Shown here: in pieces, positions 9,057 through 18,533 of the stretch
Numbering within the stretch: position 1 is the first letter of the stretch
Layout of the letters: the number at the start of each line of letters is the position of its first letter
Notes under the pieces: generated by a model
The model's input: the letters and a program-made list of their open reading frames with translations, nothing else
Told to the model about the DNA's origin: nothing
The model's database searches: none
Origin: Paraburkholderia youngii
GTDB taxonomy: Bacteria > Pseudomonadota > Gammaproteobacteria > Burkholderiales > Burkholderiaceae
NCBI RefSeq assembly: GCF_013366925.1
Contig: NZ_JAALDK010000001.1
Coordinates: 3,465,165-3,529,164, forward strand
Direction of reading: 5' to 3'
DNA length: 64,000 nucleotides
Position numbers and translations under genes: made by a program

Positions 9057-9368
9057 CTACGCGAACCGGGACGGTCCCGGATTGGGCACACCCGGCGGCG
9101 CATCGGTATCACCTGACGGGTCGCCGCCCCCTGGGCCTGATTTGTTCGGGTCGGGTTCGGGGGTTTCGCCTTTTTTCGGCAGAGGCTGGTCGAGGCCCGG
9201 TTCGACCGGAGTGGGGAGTGCATCGCCGATGGGCTTCGAGACCTCGGCGGGTGGACTGCCGGGATCGTCGTCCGCCGGCCGATCAGGCTCGCTCGGGGAG
9301 TTCGCTGTGTTCGACACGATGCTCTCCAGTTGTTGAAGATAAGCCTCGGACAGCAATGCGCGTGCCAC
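9057..9368 (-). CDS. Proline/aspartate-rich small protein, hypothetical
   Basis: A possible 103-residue protein starting at GTG. The first 25 residues (ALLSEAYLQQLESIVSN) look like an amphipathic helix; the rest is low-complexity Pro, Asp, Gly and Ser, probably disordered. It lies tail to tail with the FtsH-like gene and 34 bp after the acyltransferase stop, on the same strand as the latter. There is no recognisable domain. The opposite strand is also open (9037-9336), so reading-frame evidence is weak. Confidence 0.4.
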   Translation of the reverse strand: MARALLSEAYLQQLESIVSNTANSPSEPDRPADDDPGSPPAEVSKPIGDALPTPVEPGLDQPLPKKGETPEPDPNKSGPGGGDPSGDTDAPPGVPNPGPSRFA

Positions 9369-9402
9369 GGTCCCGTGGCGGATGTTTGAAGCAGGCGCGC
9401 TT

Positions 9403-10551
9403 CTATCGTTTGGCCGGTTCGGTCCCGCGCAGTGCCTCAGGTGAGGGGCGGCCGGATGGTGAGGCCGAACGATGGCGTGATCCGTGTAGCCGCAAAATCG
9501 GCGCCTCGATCAGCCGCCACGACAGGAACGCGATGCCTAGCGAAATCGCAAACGATGCGACGATGCCAAGCATATGTGCCCACATCGGCACGGTGCCGCC
9601 GAACAACGCTTCGGCGTGACGGTTGCGCGTCAGATCGGGGATCAGGTTGTGATACAGATAAAAGCCGTAACTGATGCGCCCAAGACCGGCGAGCCAACGC
9701 GTCTGCAACAGACCCATCACGGCAGCATTGCGGCAACACGCAATCGAAGCCACTAGCGCCGCGATACCGATCCCGTACATTGCGCTGATCGCGGTAAACA
9801 GCAACGGATCGTCTAGCGTGCTCCATCTCGGCTCGGCCGCGCACAAACCGATCACGACGAGACTCAGCGCGAACAGCGTCAGGCCATGACCGAGCCAGGC
9901 ACGCACGCGGCCGCGATCGTCCGCGATCACCAAGCCACCGATACCACCTAACGCGAGCAGCCAGACATTGCTCAACAGGTGCGTATAGATCGCGATCTCA
10001 TCCCAATGCGCGGCACGCATCGCGAACAACCCAGCAAGGCCGAGGGCCACGATCGCCCAACATGCCGCTCGATGTCGCCGCGCGGCAAGCAGCAGCAAAA
10101 GCGGCGCAACCACGAGATAGAACTGCTCCTCGATCGCGAGGCTCCACAAGTGCGAATAGCGGCCCGGCCAGTAGCGCAGCACCGAGCCGATCCAGAAGTT
10201 AGACAGATACGCAAAGTGAAACGGCATGCCGCTCGCGAGCTCCGGATTCGCGAGGCCGAATGCCATCAACCCGCACATCACGACGAGCATCAGGTAATAG
10301 ATCGGAAAGATGCGCACCGTACGACGAAACAGAAAGCGTGCGAGTTCGACACCGAAACGGCTGTCGCCCGATTCGATGCGCGCGCGTTGCGACGACAGGA
10401 GGCCGATGATCAGAAAGCCGCTCAGCGCGAAGAAGATCCACACGCCGAGATGCCCGATCTCGCCGATGTCGCCGAATAGACGATGCTGCAGAAACACCAT
10501 TAGCACGGCGATCGCGCGCAACCCATCGAATCCGGCAATTCTGTTTTTCAT
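9403..10551 (-). CDS. Membrane acyltransferase (acyltransferase_3/OafA family)
   Basis: A 382-residue polytopic membrane protein. It opens with RIAGFDGLRAIAVLMVFLQH, containing the conserved R-x10-H of the acyltransferase-3 fold, in which the histidine is catalytic. About ten hydrophobic segments follow. This family acetylates or succinylates cell-surface sugars such as O-antigen, Nod factor or exopolysaccharide. There is no C-terminal SGNH domain. It is divergent from the OpgC-like gene; the two share a 330-bp gap. Together with the esterase next door this suggests a surface acyl-modification locus (inference). Confidence 0.88.
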   Translation of the reverse strand: MKNRIAGFDGLRAIAVLMVFLQHRLFGDIGEIGHLGVWIFFALSGFLIIGLLSSQRARIESGDSRFGVELARFLFRRTVRIFPIYYLMLVVMCGLMAFGLANPELASGMPFHFAYLSNFWIGSVLRYWPGRYSHLWSLAIEEQFYLVVAPLLLLLAARRHRAACWAIVALGLAGLFAMRAAHWDEIAIYTHLLSNVWLLALGGIGGLVIADDRGRVRAWLGHGLTLFALSLVVIGLCAAEPRWSTLDDPLLFTAISAMYGIGIAALVASIACCRNAAVMGLLQTRWLAGLGRISYGFYLYHNLIPDLTRNRHAEALFGGTVPMWAHMLGIVASFAISLGIAFLSWRLIEAPILRLHGSRHRSASPSGRPSPEALRGTEPAKR

Positions 10552-10881
10552 AAACCTCTATTCGCAAAGCGGCTGAAAAGCACGAAAACATCGTACGGGG
10601 AAAAAATGCGAAAAAAATCGCCGCGCGCGTTCGATGATTTTTTTTCGAGGCTTGTATCCGCCCGTCAATGCGGGCGTCCCTGTTTCGTGCATCAAAAGCC
10701 GCAAAACTTTCCGCGCGTTCGTTCAAGACGCACCGAGTATTACCAGTCGCCAACGACTCGATTTCAGATAGGCGATGCGGGGAACGAATTAGCGTTTTGC
10801 AGTTCGCACGGCATTGGCCGCTGACGCGTGGCCATTCACGTTCTTGCGTGCAGTCGGCGCGCGCATTCTTCGAGAAGACGA
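10552..10881. other. Divergent intergenic region
   Basis: 330 bp between the divergent acyltransferase and OpgC-like genes. It contains A/T runs near 10600-10650 and no gene. It must hold both promoters; no clear boxes were recognised. Confidence 0.4.
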
Positions 10882-11997
10882 ATGGAAACATCTGGCCGTG
10901 GTCGTGGACGATCGGTCGAAGTCGATTTCTTTCGCGGTATCGTGCTGATCGTCATCGTGCTCGATCACATTCCCGGCAGCACGCTATCGCATCTGATGCT
11001 GCACGCGTACGCGTTGTGCGATTCAGCCGAGGTGTTCGTGTTTCTCGGCGGCTATGCATCGGCGGCGGCGTATACGGCGGTGCTTGCGCATCGCGGCGAA
11101 CACGCGGCGCAGCTGCGTTTCGTCAAACGCTGCTGGGAAATCTATCGCGCGTATCTATTGACGGCGATGCTGATGCTCGTGTCCGGCGCGGTTCTCGCGC
11201 GGCTCGATCTGAATCGGGCGATGGTAGAAATGACCGGCTGGCCACCCTTTGCGTTGCAGCCGTGGCGTGAGGCATTCGATATCGCGCTGTTACGACGGCA
11301 GCCGTATCTGTCCAGCGTGCTGCCGATGTATGTGCTGTTCGCGCTATGTGTGCCGGTGATGGTGCCGCTCGCGCGCCGCTCGGTATCGCTTGCGCTTGCC
11401 GTGAGCCTCGCGCTGTGGGCCGTCGCGCGGCCGCTTGCCGCGTTATTCAGCATTGACGATGTCGCCGGCTGGGCTTTTAATCCATTTGCGTGGCAACTGA
11501 TGTTCGTGCTCGGCATGCTGTGTCGTATGCAGCCGATCAGCGAACGTTTTCATGCGAGCTGCGCCGCCCGGTGGCTCACGCGCGTCGCGGTCGTTGCGGT
11601 GCTTGCCTTCGCGATCGTCAAACTTTTCGTGCTGACGCAGCCTTTGCCCGGCACGCACAAACAGAATCTTTCAGTGGAACGTGTGATCAATTTCATCGTC
11701 ATCGCCTGGCTCGCCGCCCAGTTCGTGCGGCTGGGCAGCATCGCGTGGCTCGCGAGGCGGCTGCCCGTCGTGGTGACGGTCGGGCGCGCCGGGCTCGTGT
11801 GCTTCGTCACCGGCACGCTGGTGTCGTTGATGATCGACACGGCGACACCGCACACCTTTCATGGTTTTCGCGCGGTGCTGGTCGGGCTCGGCGGCGACCT
11901 CGCGGCGATCGGCGCGCTGCTGATGATCGCGCGCGGGTGGAGCGGCTGGAAGGGGCAGCAGCCGCGCGCGCACGCGAAAGGCGCGGGTTGCGGATGA
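10882..11997 (+). CDS. OpgC-like integral membrane protein
   Basis: A 371-residue membrane protein. The start DFFRGIVLIVIVLDHI and the FVFLGGYA segment are characteristic of the OpgC family, a branch of the acyltransferase-3 fold. The founding member succinylates osmoregulated periplasmic glucans. About ten transmembrane segments can be seen. The ATG at 10882 has a GAGAAG six bases in front; an upstream GTG at 10828 adds a basic stretch and is less likely. Its stop overlaps the next start (ATGA), so the esterase is translationally coupled to it. No opgGH genes are nearby, so glucan as acceptor is unproven. Confidence 0.85.
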   Translation: METSGRGRGRSVEVDFFRGIVLIVIVLDHIPGSTLSHLMLHAYALCDSAEVFVFLGGYASAAAYTAVLAHRGEHAAQLRFVKRCWEIYRAYLLTAMLMLVSGAVLARLDLNRAMVEMTGWPPFALQPWREAFDIALLRRQPYLSSVLPMYVLFALCVPVMVPLARRSVSLALAVSLALWAVARPLAALFSIDDVAGWAFNPFAWQLMFVLGMLCRMQPISERFHASCAARWLTRVAVVAVLAFAIVKLFVLTQPLPGTHKQNLSVERVINFIVIAWLAAQFVRLGSIAWLARRLPVVVTVGRAGLVCFVTGTLVSLMIDTATPHTFHGFRAVLVGLGGDLAAIGALLMIARGWSGWKGQQPRAHAKGAGCG

Positions 11998-13688
11998 CAC
12001 GACGCGAGCGCCGTGGGCGCGTCACGACTACGATGCGCACCACGCGCAAGCTAGTTGGACTCGCAACCGTGATGAGCGTCGTGGTGCTCGCGTGGCTTGC
12101 GATACATCGCACGGCCGCACAGGCCAAAGAAACACCGTTCGCGATGCACTGCGCGGAGTTCGCGGGCGCGGTGCTGTCGCCCGAACTGATCGAGATGCCA
12201 ACGGCCGGCGCGCTGATCGAAAGTGCGGCGATGATCGGCGCGACCGCGCAGGGCAATCAGCAAGGCGGCGAGTATTGCCGCATCACGGGCCGCATCAAGG
12301 CACTGAATCCGACCACACCCGACATCCGCTTCGATCTGAATCTGCCGCGCCGCTGGAATGGCCGCGCGTTGCAGATCGGCGGTGGCGGGTACAACGGCGT
12401 GGTCGTCAGCGGCATTGGCGTGATGCCGTTCTCGCCGGATCGCGCGCCGCTCGCGCAAGGCTATGCGACGTTCGGCGACGACTCGGGGCATGTCGGCGAT
12501 TCGTCGCTCGCGGAGTTCGGTCTCGTCGATGAAGCGGTGACGAACTTCGGCTACGCGCATCTGAAGAAAACCCACGACGTCGCGCTCGCGCTGATCGCGA
12601 ACGCGTACGGCAGGCCGCCGCAGCGCATGTATTTTGCCGGCGGCTCGACGGGTGGCCGCGAAGGCTACACGGTGATGCAGCGCTTTCCCGACGACTACGA
12701 CGGCGTGATCGCCAATTCGCCCGCGCTGAATTTTTCCGGCGTGCGGCTGCTCGGCGTGAAGCTCGGCCAAGCCGAATATGGCACGCCGGGTGGCTTCGTG
12801 CCACCGGCGCTGCTCGAAGCCGTCCATCAACGCACGCTCGAGGTATGCGACCGGCTCGACGGCACGGAGGACGGCATCGTCAGTGACGTCGAAGCGTGCC
12901 GCGCGCACCAGGCGCAGATTATCGATTCGCTGCGCTGCGCGCTGCGCCCTTCATCGCACGATGCGTGTCTGACCGACGCGCAATTGGCCACCTTGCTGGT
13001 GATGCAAGATGGACTGTCGCTGCCGTATCGGCTCGCGTGGGGCGTGAGCGGCTATCGCGGCTACAACGTGTTCCAGGGCACGCAACTGACCGGCGCACTC
13101 GGGCTCGTGCATCAACCGCGGCGTCAGCCGGTGCCGACGTTCCGTGCGAACGGATATCTGTTCGCGCAAGGCGACGGCTATCTGCGCTACTTCGTCGCGC
13201 GCGACGCGCAGTTCGATTCCTTGACGTTCGATCCGCAACGGCCCGGAAAATATCTCTCGCAGCTGATCGCGCTGTCGGCCACGATCGGCTCGATGAACCC
13301 GGACCTGTCACGCTATATCGCGCGCGGCGGCAAGCTGATCACGCTGCAAGGTCTCGCCGACGAAGTGATCAGCCCGAACCAGACGACCGCGTATCACGAC
13401 GCGCTGATCGCGCGTTTCGGCAAGGACGAGGTCGATCGTTTCATGCGGCTCTACATGGTGCCGGGGTTCCAGCATGGCAACGGCGTGTTCATTCCCTCGG
13501 TCGATCTGCTCGGCGCGCTCGACGCGTGGGTCACGCGCGGCGTCGCGCCGGAAACGCTGACGGCCACCGATCTCGCCGCGGCGACGAATGGACGTTCGCG
13601 GCCGCTGTGCCGCTATCCCGGGTTTCCGCGTTATATCGGCAAAGGCAATGTAAATCTGGCGAGTAGTTTTGTCTGTGCGCAGCCTTGA
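11994..13688 (+). CDS. Tannase/feruloyl esterase family hydrolase
   Basis: A 564-residue alpha/beta hydrolase. A hydrophobic N-terminal segment after several arginines (about residues 20-42) is a signal peptide or anchor, so it acts in the periplasm or outside. The nucleophile elbow is GGSTGG with Ser218, followed by REGYTVMQRFP as in the family. The catalytic histidine is His494 in the motif FQHGNG. In fungal and bacterial members the residues next to Ser and His are both cysteines that form a disulfide; here both are glycine. GADEVISPNQ-type sequence (LADEVISPNQT) supplies the aspartate region. Coupled to the OpgC-like gene. It may remove ester groups that the neighbouring acyltransferases add (inference). 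Confidence 0.85.
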   Translation: MTRRERRGRVTTTMRTTRKLVGLATVMSVVVLAWLAIHRTAAQAKETPFAMHCAEFAGAVLSPELIEMPTAGALIESAAMIGATAQGNQQGGEYCRITGRIKALNPTTPDIRFDLNLPRRWNGRALQIGGGGYNGVVVSGIGVMPFSPDRAPLAQGYATFGDDSGHVGDSSLAEFGLVDEAVTNFGYAHLKKTHDVALALIANAYGRPPQRMYFAGGSTGGREGYTVMQRFPDDYDGVIANSPALNFSGVRLLGVKLGQAEYGTPGGFVPPALLEAVHQRTLEVCDRLDGTEDGIVSDVEACRAHQAQIIDSLRCALRPSSHDACLTDAQLATLLVMQDGLSLPYRLAWGVSGYRGYNVFQGTQLTGALGLVHQPRRQPVPTFRANGYLFAQGDGYLRYFVARDAQFDSLTFDPQRPGKYLSQLIALSATIGSMNPDLSRYIARGGKLITLQGLADEVISPNQTTAYHDALIARFGKDEVDRFMRLYMVPGFQHGNGVFIPSVDLLGALDAWVTRGVAPETLTATDLAAATNGRSRPLCRYPGFPRYIGKGNVNLASSFVCAQP

Positions 13689-13732
13689 GGTATGAGTCGT
13701 CGCAGCGCCTGTGCCGACGAGCGGGCCGCACA

Positions 13733-13768
13733 GGAAAACGGCGACGCGGCAACTCGACGCCGCGTCGC
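13733..13768 (-). terminator. Hairpin between convergent genes
   Basis: A perfect 10-bp GC-rich stem (13741-13750 with 13759-13768, 8-base loop). On the minus strand it is followed by CGTTTTCC, a short T run, so it probably ends the glycine-rich gene. Confidence 0.45.
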
Positions 13769-13788
13769 CCGCTGAAGCTCGATGGCCG

Positions 13789-14259
13789 TTACTGCCCGTT
13801 CTGCATCCTGCCGTTGTTCATGTCGTTATCGTTGTTCATGTTGTTGCCGGTTCCGCTGCGCATGCCGTTGTTCATGTTGTTGCCCATGCCGCCTGTCGAA
13901 CCGCCGGTCGCCGGGCTATTCGGGCTCGCGCCGGTACCGGTGCCCATCCCGCCGCCGGTGCCCGTCACACCCGGCGAACCGTAGCCGGAGCCGGTGTTGC
14001 CCGGCGTGCGGACCGAGCCCGGGCCAACACCCGGAGTGGCCGTACCGCCCGCGCCGCCCGTCGTGCCGCCACCGGCGCCGATGCCGGTGCCACCCGCGCC
14101 ACCACCGCCGCCGCTCGTGCCGCCGGCAGCACCGCCGCCCGCGCCTCCTGCACTACCGCCGCCGCCCGCGCCGCCAGCACCGCCCGCCTGCGCGTATATG
14201 CCACCCGACAACGCCATCACGAGCGCGGAAGCAAAGATCGTCCTGGTCATGCGTTTCAT
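13789..14259 (-). CDS. Secreted glycine-rich low-complexity protein
   Basis: A 156-residue protein with a clear signal peptide (MKRMTRTIFASALVMALSGG, cleavage likely after IYAQA). The mature part has two zones: about 70 residues of almost only Gly and Ala with Ser/Thr, then a zone ending in repeats of the type GNNMNN separated by Gly, Asp and Arg. No cysteine and almost no hydrophobic core, so it is probably disordered or fibrous. The upstream region has AGGTGAATC before the ATG. The opposite strand is also open for most of this length, but the signal peptide strongly favours this frame. Function unknown; a surface or matrix protein is one guess. Confidence 0.7.
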   Translation of the reverse strand: MKRMTRTIFASALVMALSGGIYAQAGGAGGAGGGGSAGGAGGGAAGGTSGGGGGAGGTGIGAGGGTTGGAGGTATPGVGPGSVRTPGNTGSGYGSPGVTGTGGGMGTGTGASPNSPATGGSTGGMGNNMNNGMRSGTGNNMNNDNDMNNGRMQNGQ

Positions 14260-14330
14260 GATTCACCTCCACGAAAAGGTTTGGTGTCATGTGAACCTCG
14301 CAAGGGGTGTGCCTCGGGGTTCATCGGCCG

Positions 14331-14615
14331 ATGATCGACGAGAGCGCCGCGATGGCGCGCGTGCTCGACGCTGAAGCGGTGAGCCCGGCGAGCGAACTCG
14401 CGCGCGACACGCTGACGTATGGCCGCGGCGGCGACGTCTACTCCTGCACGGTGCAACGCAAAGGCCGCACCGGTCCGCGGCTCGCCTTCATCGAACAAGG
14501 TCCGGGAATTGCTGATCTTCAGGAGGCGTTGACCGACGGTTTCACGAGCCGCAACGGATTGGGCGTGGGTCTGGGCGGCGCGCGGGCATTCTCCTACGGA
14601 CACGCCTTTTCATGA
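14331..14615 (+). pseudogene. RsbT-like anti-sigma kinase remnant
   Basis: The reading frame gives SPASELARDTLTYGRGG, then EQGPGIADLQEALTDGF, then GLGVGLGGAR. These are the N, G1 and G2 boxes of RsbT-type serine kinases (about 135 residues in full). The N-terminal strand and helix are missing, the N-box asparagine (normally SELARN) is aspartate, and after GLGGARA the usual LVDEF and C-terminal strand are replaced by FSYGHAFS and a stop. The stop overlaps the ATG of the hybrid kinase (ATGA). I read this as a trimmed remnant of a stress-module gene. A short expressed leader peptide that couples translation of the kinase cannot be excluded. Confidence 0.65.
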
Positions 14616-16543
14616 CCGATGCGAACGCGAATCTGATCCTCAACGTCGACGATAACGAAGGCGCTCGTTACGCGAAAACGCGCATCCTGTCGCGCGCGGG
14701 CTTCATCGTGATCGAGGCCGGCAACGGCGCGCAGGCGATCGAGCGCGCGCGCATTTCGCAGCCGGACCTCGTGCTGCTCGACGTCAATCTGCCCGATCTG
14801 AACGGCTTCGAAGTGTGCCGCCGCATCAAAGCCGCGCCCGAGACCTCGGGCGTGCTCGTGATCCACACGTCGGCGGCCGCGGTGCAGAGCATGGACCGGG
14901 TGCGCGGCCTCGAAGGCGGCGCGGACAGCTATTTGACCGAGCCGGTCGAGCCGGCCGAGCTGATCGCGCAGGTGCGCGCGCTGCTGCGCGTTCGCCGCGC
15001 GGAGGGCGCGTTGCGCGAGAGCGAAGAACGCTTCCGGCAGATGGCCGAGAACATCGACGACGTGTTCTGGATGCTCGACCCGTCGAGTGCGCAACTGCTG
15101 TATGTGAGCCCCGCGTATCGGCGTCTGTGGGGCGACGCGGCGCACGAGCCGACGCCGAGCGGGCGACACTGGGCCAACCACATTCATCCGCAGGACGAGG
15201 CCGCGGTCGAGGCCGCATATCGCGCGCTCGCGACCGGTGTCGCGTACGAGATCGAATACCGGATCGTGCGGCCCGACGGCGAGTCGCGCTGGGCCGTCGA
15301 GCGCGGCTTTCCGGTGCGCGACGCGCGCGGGCGCATCTACCGGCTCGCCGGCATCGTCAACGATATTTCGGATCGCAAGGCCAACGAGATGGCGTTGCGC
15401 GACGCCGATCGCCGCAAGGACGAGTTCCTCGCGATGCTCGCGCACGAGCTGCGCAATCCGCTCGCGCCGATCCGCAACGCGATCGAACTGCTCGACCCGA
15501 GCCGTGCGCCCTCGCAGCAAAGCTTCGAGGCGATGCGCGCGGTGATCGGGCGCCAGGTCAAGCATCTGAGCCGGCTCGTCGACGATCTGCTGGACGTCGC
15601 GCGCATCAGGCAGGGCAAGATTACGCTGCGCCACGAGATCGTCGAGCTGGCCGCCGCGCTCGAAGCCGCGATCGAAACCGTGCGGCCCGCGTTGAATCGC
15701 AAGGGCCATACGCTCACCACCGATCTGCCCGGCGAGCCGTTGTTCGTCGTCGGCGACGGCGTGCGGATCGCGCAGGTGCTCGGCAATGTCCTGTCGAATG
15801 CGGCGAAGTACACGCCGCAGCGCGGCGACATCCGCATCGAAGTCCGCGAAGCGGGCGATGACGTGCTGATCAGCGTACGCGACAACGGCGTGGGCATCGG
15901 CGCCGAAACGATCCCGCATATTTTCGATCTGTTCGTGCAATCGGAAATCTCGATCGAACGCTCCGAAGGCGGCCTCGGCATCGGCCTGCCGCTCGCGCGT
16001 ACGCTGGTCGAGTTGCACGGCGGCGGGATCGAGGCGTTTTCGGCGGGACTGGGGCGCGGTAGCGAGTTCGTCGTGCGTTTGCCGCTGACGCGGCTTGCCG
16101 ACGCCGAGCAAGCGTCGACGGCGGCGCCCCAAGCCGTGCCGAATCACGGCGGCCAGGCGCTGCGCGTGCTGCTCGTCGACGACAGCGTCGATGCGGCGCT
16201 CGCGTTGTCGCTGGTGCTGCAGGCGGACGGGTACGAGGTGCGCGTCGGGCACGAGGCCAACACTGCGCTCGAACTGGCCGCGCACTTCCAGCCGCAGATC
16301 GTGCTGCTCGACCTCGGCCTGCCCGGCATGGATGGCTTCGAGCTCGCGCAGGAGATGCGCCGCCGTCCGGTCACCGTCGACGCGCTGCTGATCGCAGTGA
16401 CCGGCTATGGCCAGGCCACCGACCGGCAGCGCTCGCGCGAGGCCGGCTTCGATCATCATCTGGTGAAGCCGGTGTCGGTCGAGGAAATCCAGAACGTGAT
16501 CGCAAGCCGCTTTCCGGGCGCGCACCACAGCGCGTCGGCGTAA
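14612..16543 (+). CDS. Hybrid sensor histidine kinase REC-PAS-HisKA-HATPase-REC
   Basis: A 643-residue cytoplasmic signalling protein without membrane segments. Order: receiver 1 (phospho-acceptor Asp57 in LLDVNLP), PAS/PAC sensor (about 135-265), HisKA (His278 in [12 protein letters not shown]), HATPase_c with [11 protein letters not shown] and GLGIGLPLA, receiver 2 (Asp567 in LLDLGLPG, Lys in HHLVKP). The first receiver suggests that another kinase feeds it. The layout is common in Burkholderia stress modules next to RsbT-type kinases, and an RsbT-like remnant lies directly in front, overlapping by four bases. Downstream comes an ABC exporter after 220 bp. No cognate response regulator with a DNA-binding domain is near. 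Confidence 0.9.
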   Translation: MTDANANLILNVDDNEGARYAKTRILSRAGFIVIEAGNGAQAIERARISQPDLVLLDVNLPDLNGFEVCRRIKAAPETSGVLVIHTSAAAVQSMDRVRGLEGGADSYLTEPVEPAELIAQVRALLRVRRAEGALRESEERFRQMAENIDDVFWMLDPSSAQLLYVSPAYRRLWGDAAHEPTPSGRHWANHIHPQDEAAVEAAYRALATGVAYEIEYRIVRPDGESRWAVERGFPVRDARGRIYRLAGIVNDISDRKANEMALRDADRRKDEFLAMLAHELRNPLAPIRNAIELLDPSRAPSQQSFEAMRAVIGRQVKHLSRLVDDLLDVARIRQGKITLRHEIVELAAALEAAIETVRPALNRKGHTLTTDLPGEPLFVVGDGVRIAQVLGNVLSNAAKYTPQRGDIRIEVREAGDDVLISVRDNGVGIGAETIPHIFDLFVQSEISIERSEGGLGIGLPLARTLVELHGGGIEAFSAGLGRGSEFVVRLPLTRLADAEQASTAAPQAVPNHGGQALRVLLVDDSVDAALALSLVLQADGYEVRVGHEANTALELAAHFQPQIVLLDLGLPGMDGFELAQEMRRRPVTVDALLIAVTGYGQATDRQRSREAGFDHHLVKPVSVEEIQNVIASRFPGAHHSASA

Positions 16544-16763
16544 AAGGCTGCCGGCACGCGTCGCGCTCGCCCGGATGGCCGCGCCGGGCCTCGGTCTGCA
16601 TCCGAACCCATCAGTAAGCCGAACTATCTCGCGCCGCGGCGAATCCGCGGCCGCGTGGTTCCGTGCTCTGCAGGCTTTCGCACTTTCCATTACATTGCGG
16701 ATGCGGCGCGTCCGTTCACGCCGGTTTCCCTCATTCAACAGCGGTGTCGCCATTATCGAGTCC

Positions 16764-17686
<923 letters not shown>

Positions 17687-17690
<4 letters not shown>

Positions 17691-18448
17691 ACATCTACGC
17701 AATGCGCGCGATCTACAAGTTCGAAATGGCGCGCACGTGGCGCACGCTGATGCAAAGCATCATCGCGCCGGTCATTTCCACTTCGCTGTACTTCGTCGTG
17801 TTCGGCTCGGCGATCGGGTCGCGCATCAAGGAAGTGGAGGGCATCAGCTATGGCGCGTTCATCGTGCCGGGGCTGATCATGCTGTCGCTGCTGTCGCAAA
17901 GCATCGCGAACGCGTCGTTCGGGATTTACTTTCCACGTTTCACCGGCACGATCTACGAGCTGCTGTCGGCGCCCGTATCGTATCTGGAGATCGTCGTCAG
18001 CTATGTGGGCGCGGCGGCCACCAAGTCGATCCTGCTCGGACTCATCATTCTCGCGACCGCCGCGCTGTTCGTGCCGTTGCAGATCATGCATCCGTTCTGG
18101 ATGGTGCTGTTTCTGGTTCTGACGGCGGTCACGTTCAGTCTGCTCGGCTTCATCATCGGCATCTGGGCGGACAGCTTCGAGAAGCTGCAACTGGTGCCGC
18201 TGTTGATCGTCACGCCGCTCACGTTCTTAGGCGGCGCCTTTTATTCGGTGGACATGCTGCCGCCGTTCTGGCATGCCGTCACGCTGTTCAATCCGATCGT
18301 CTATCTGGTCAGCGGGTTTCGCTGGAGTTTCTTCGAGTTGGGCGACGTCGGCGTCGGCCTGAGTCTGGGCATGACGCTGCTGTTTCTCGCGGTGTTCCTC
18401 GTGATCGTCGGCTGGATCTTCAGGACCGGCTATCGGTTGAAAAGTTGA
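17687..18448 (+). CDS. ABC-2 type exporter permease (YadH-like)
   Basis: A 253-residue integral membrane protein with six hydrophobic segments. The signature stretch [20 protein letters not shown] followed by [12 protein letters not shown] is typical of ABC-2 permeases such as YadH and NodJ. It is coupled to the ATPase by the ATGA overlap and ends just before a strong terminator, so the two form a two-gene operon. Confidence 0.9.
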
Positions 18449-18472
18449 TAGACATGCGACACTGAAATGAGG

Positions 18473-18511
18473 AGAGGGCGCGACGGCGAAAAAAAGCCGT
18501 CGCGCCCTCTT
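18473..18511. terminator. Bidirectional terminator, 15-bp stem
   Basis: Perfect 15-bp stem, 18473-18487 with 18496-18510, loop of eight bases mostly A. It separates the convergent ABC permease and LuxR genes and can serve both. Confidence 0.75.
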
Positions 18512-18533
18512 CATCGATACGCGGTGACGCCGA

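Noticed and set aside
13711..14334. Plus-strand frames opposite the glycine-rich protein, one of them a proline-rich chain
   Set aside because: They have no signal peptide, and the minus-strand frame has a clean signal peptide and start site.
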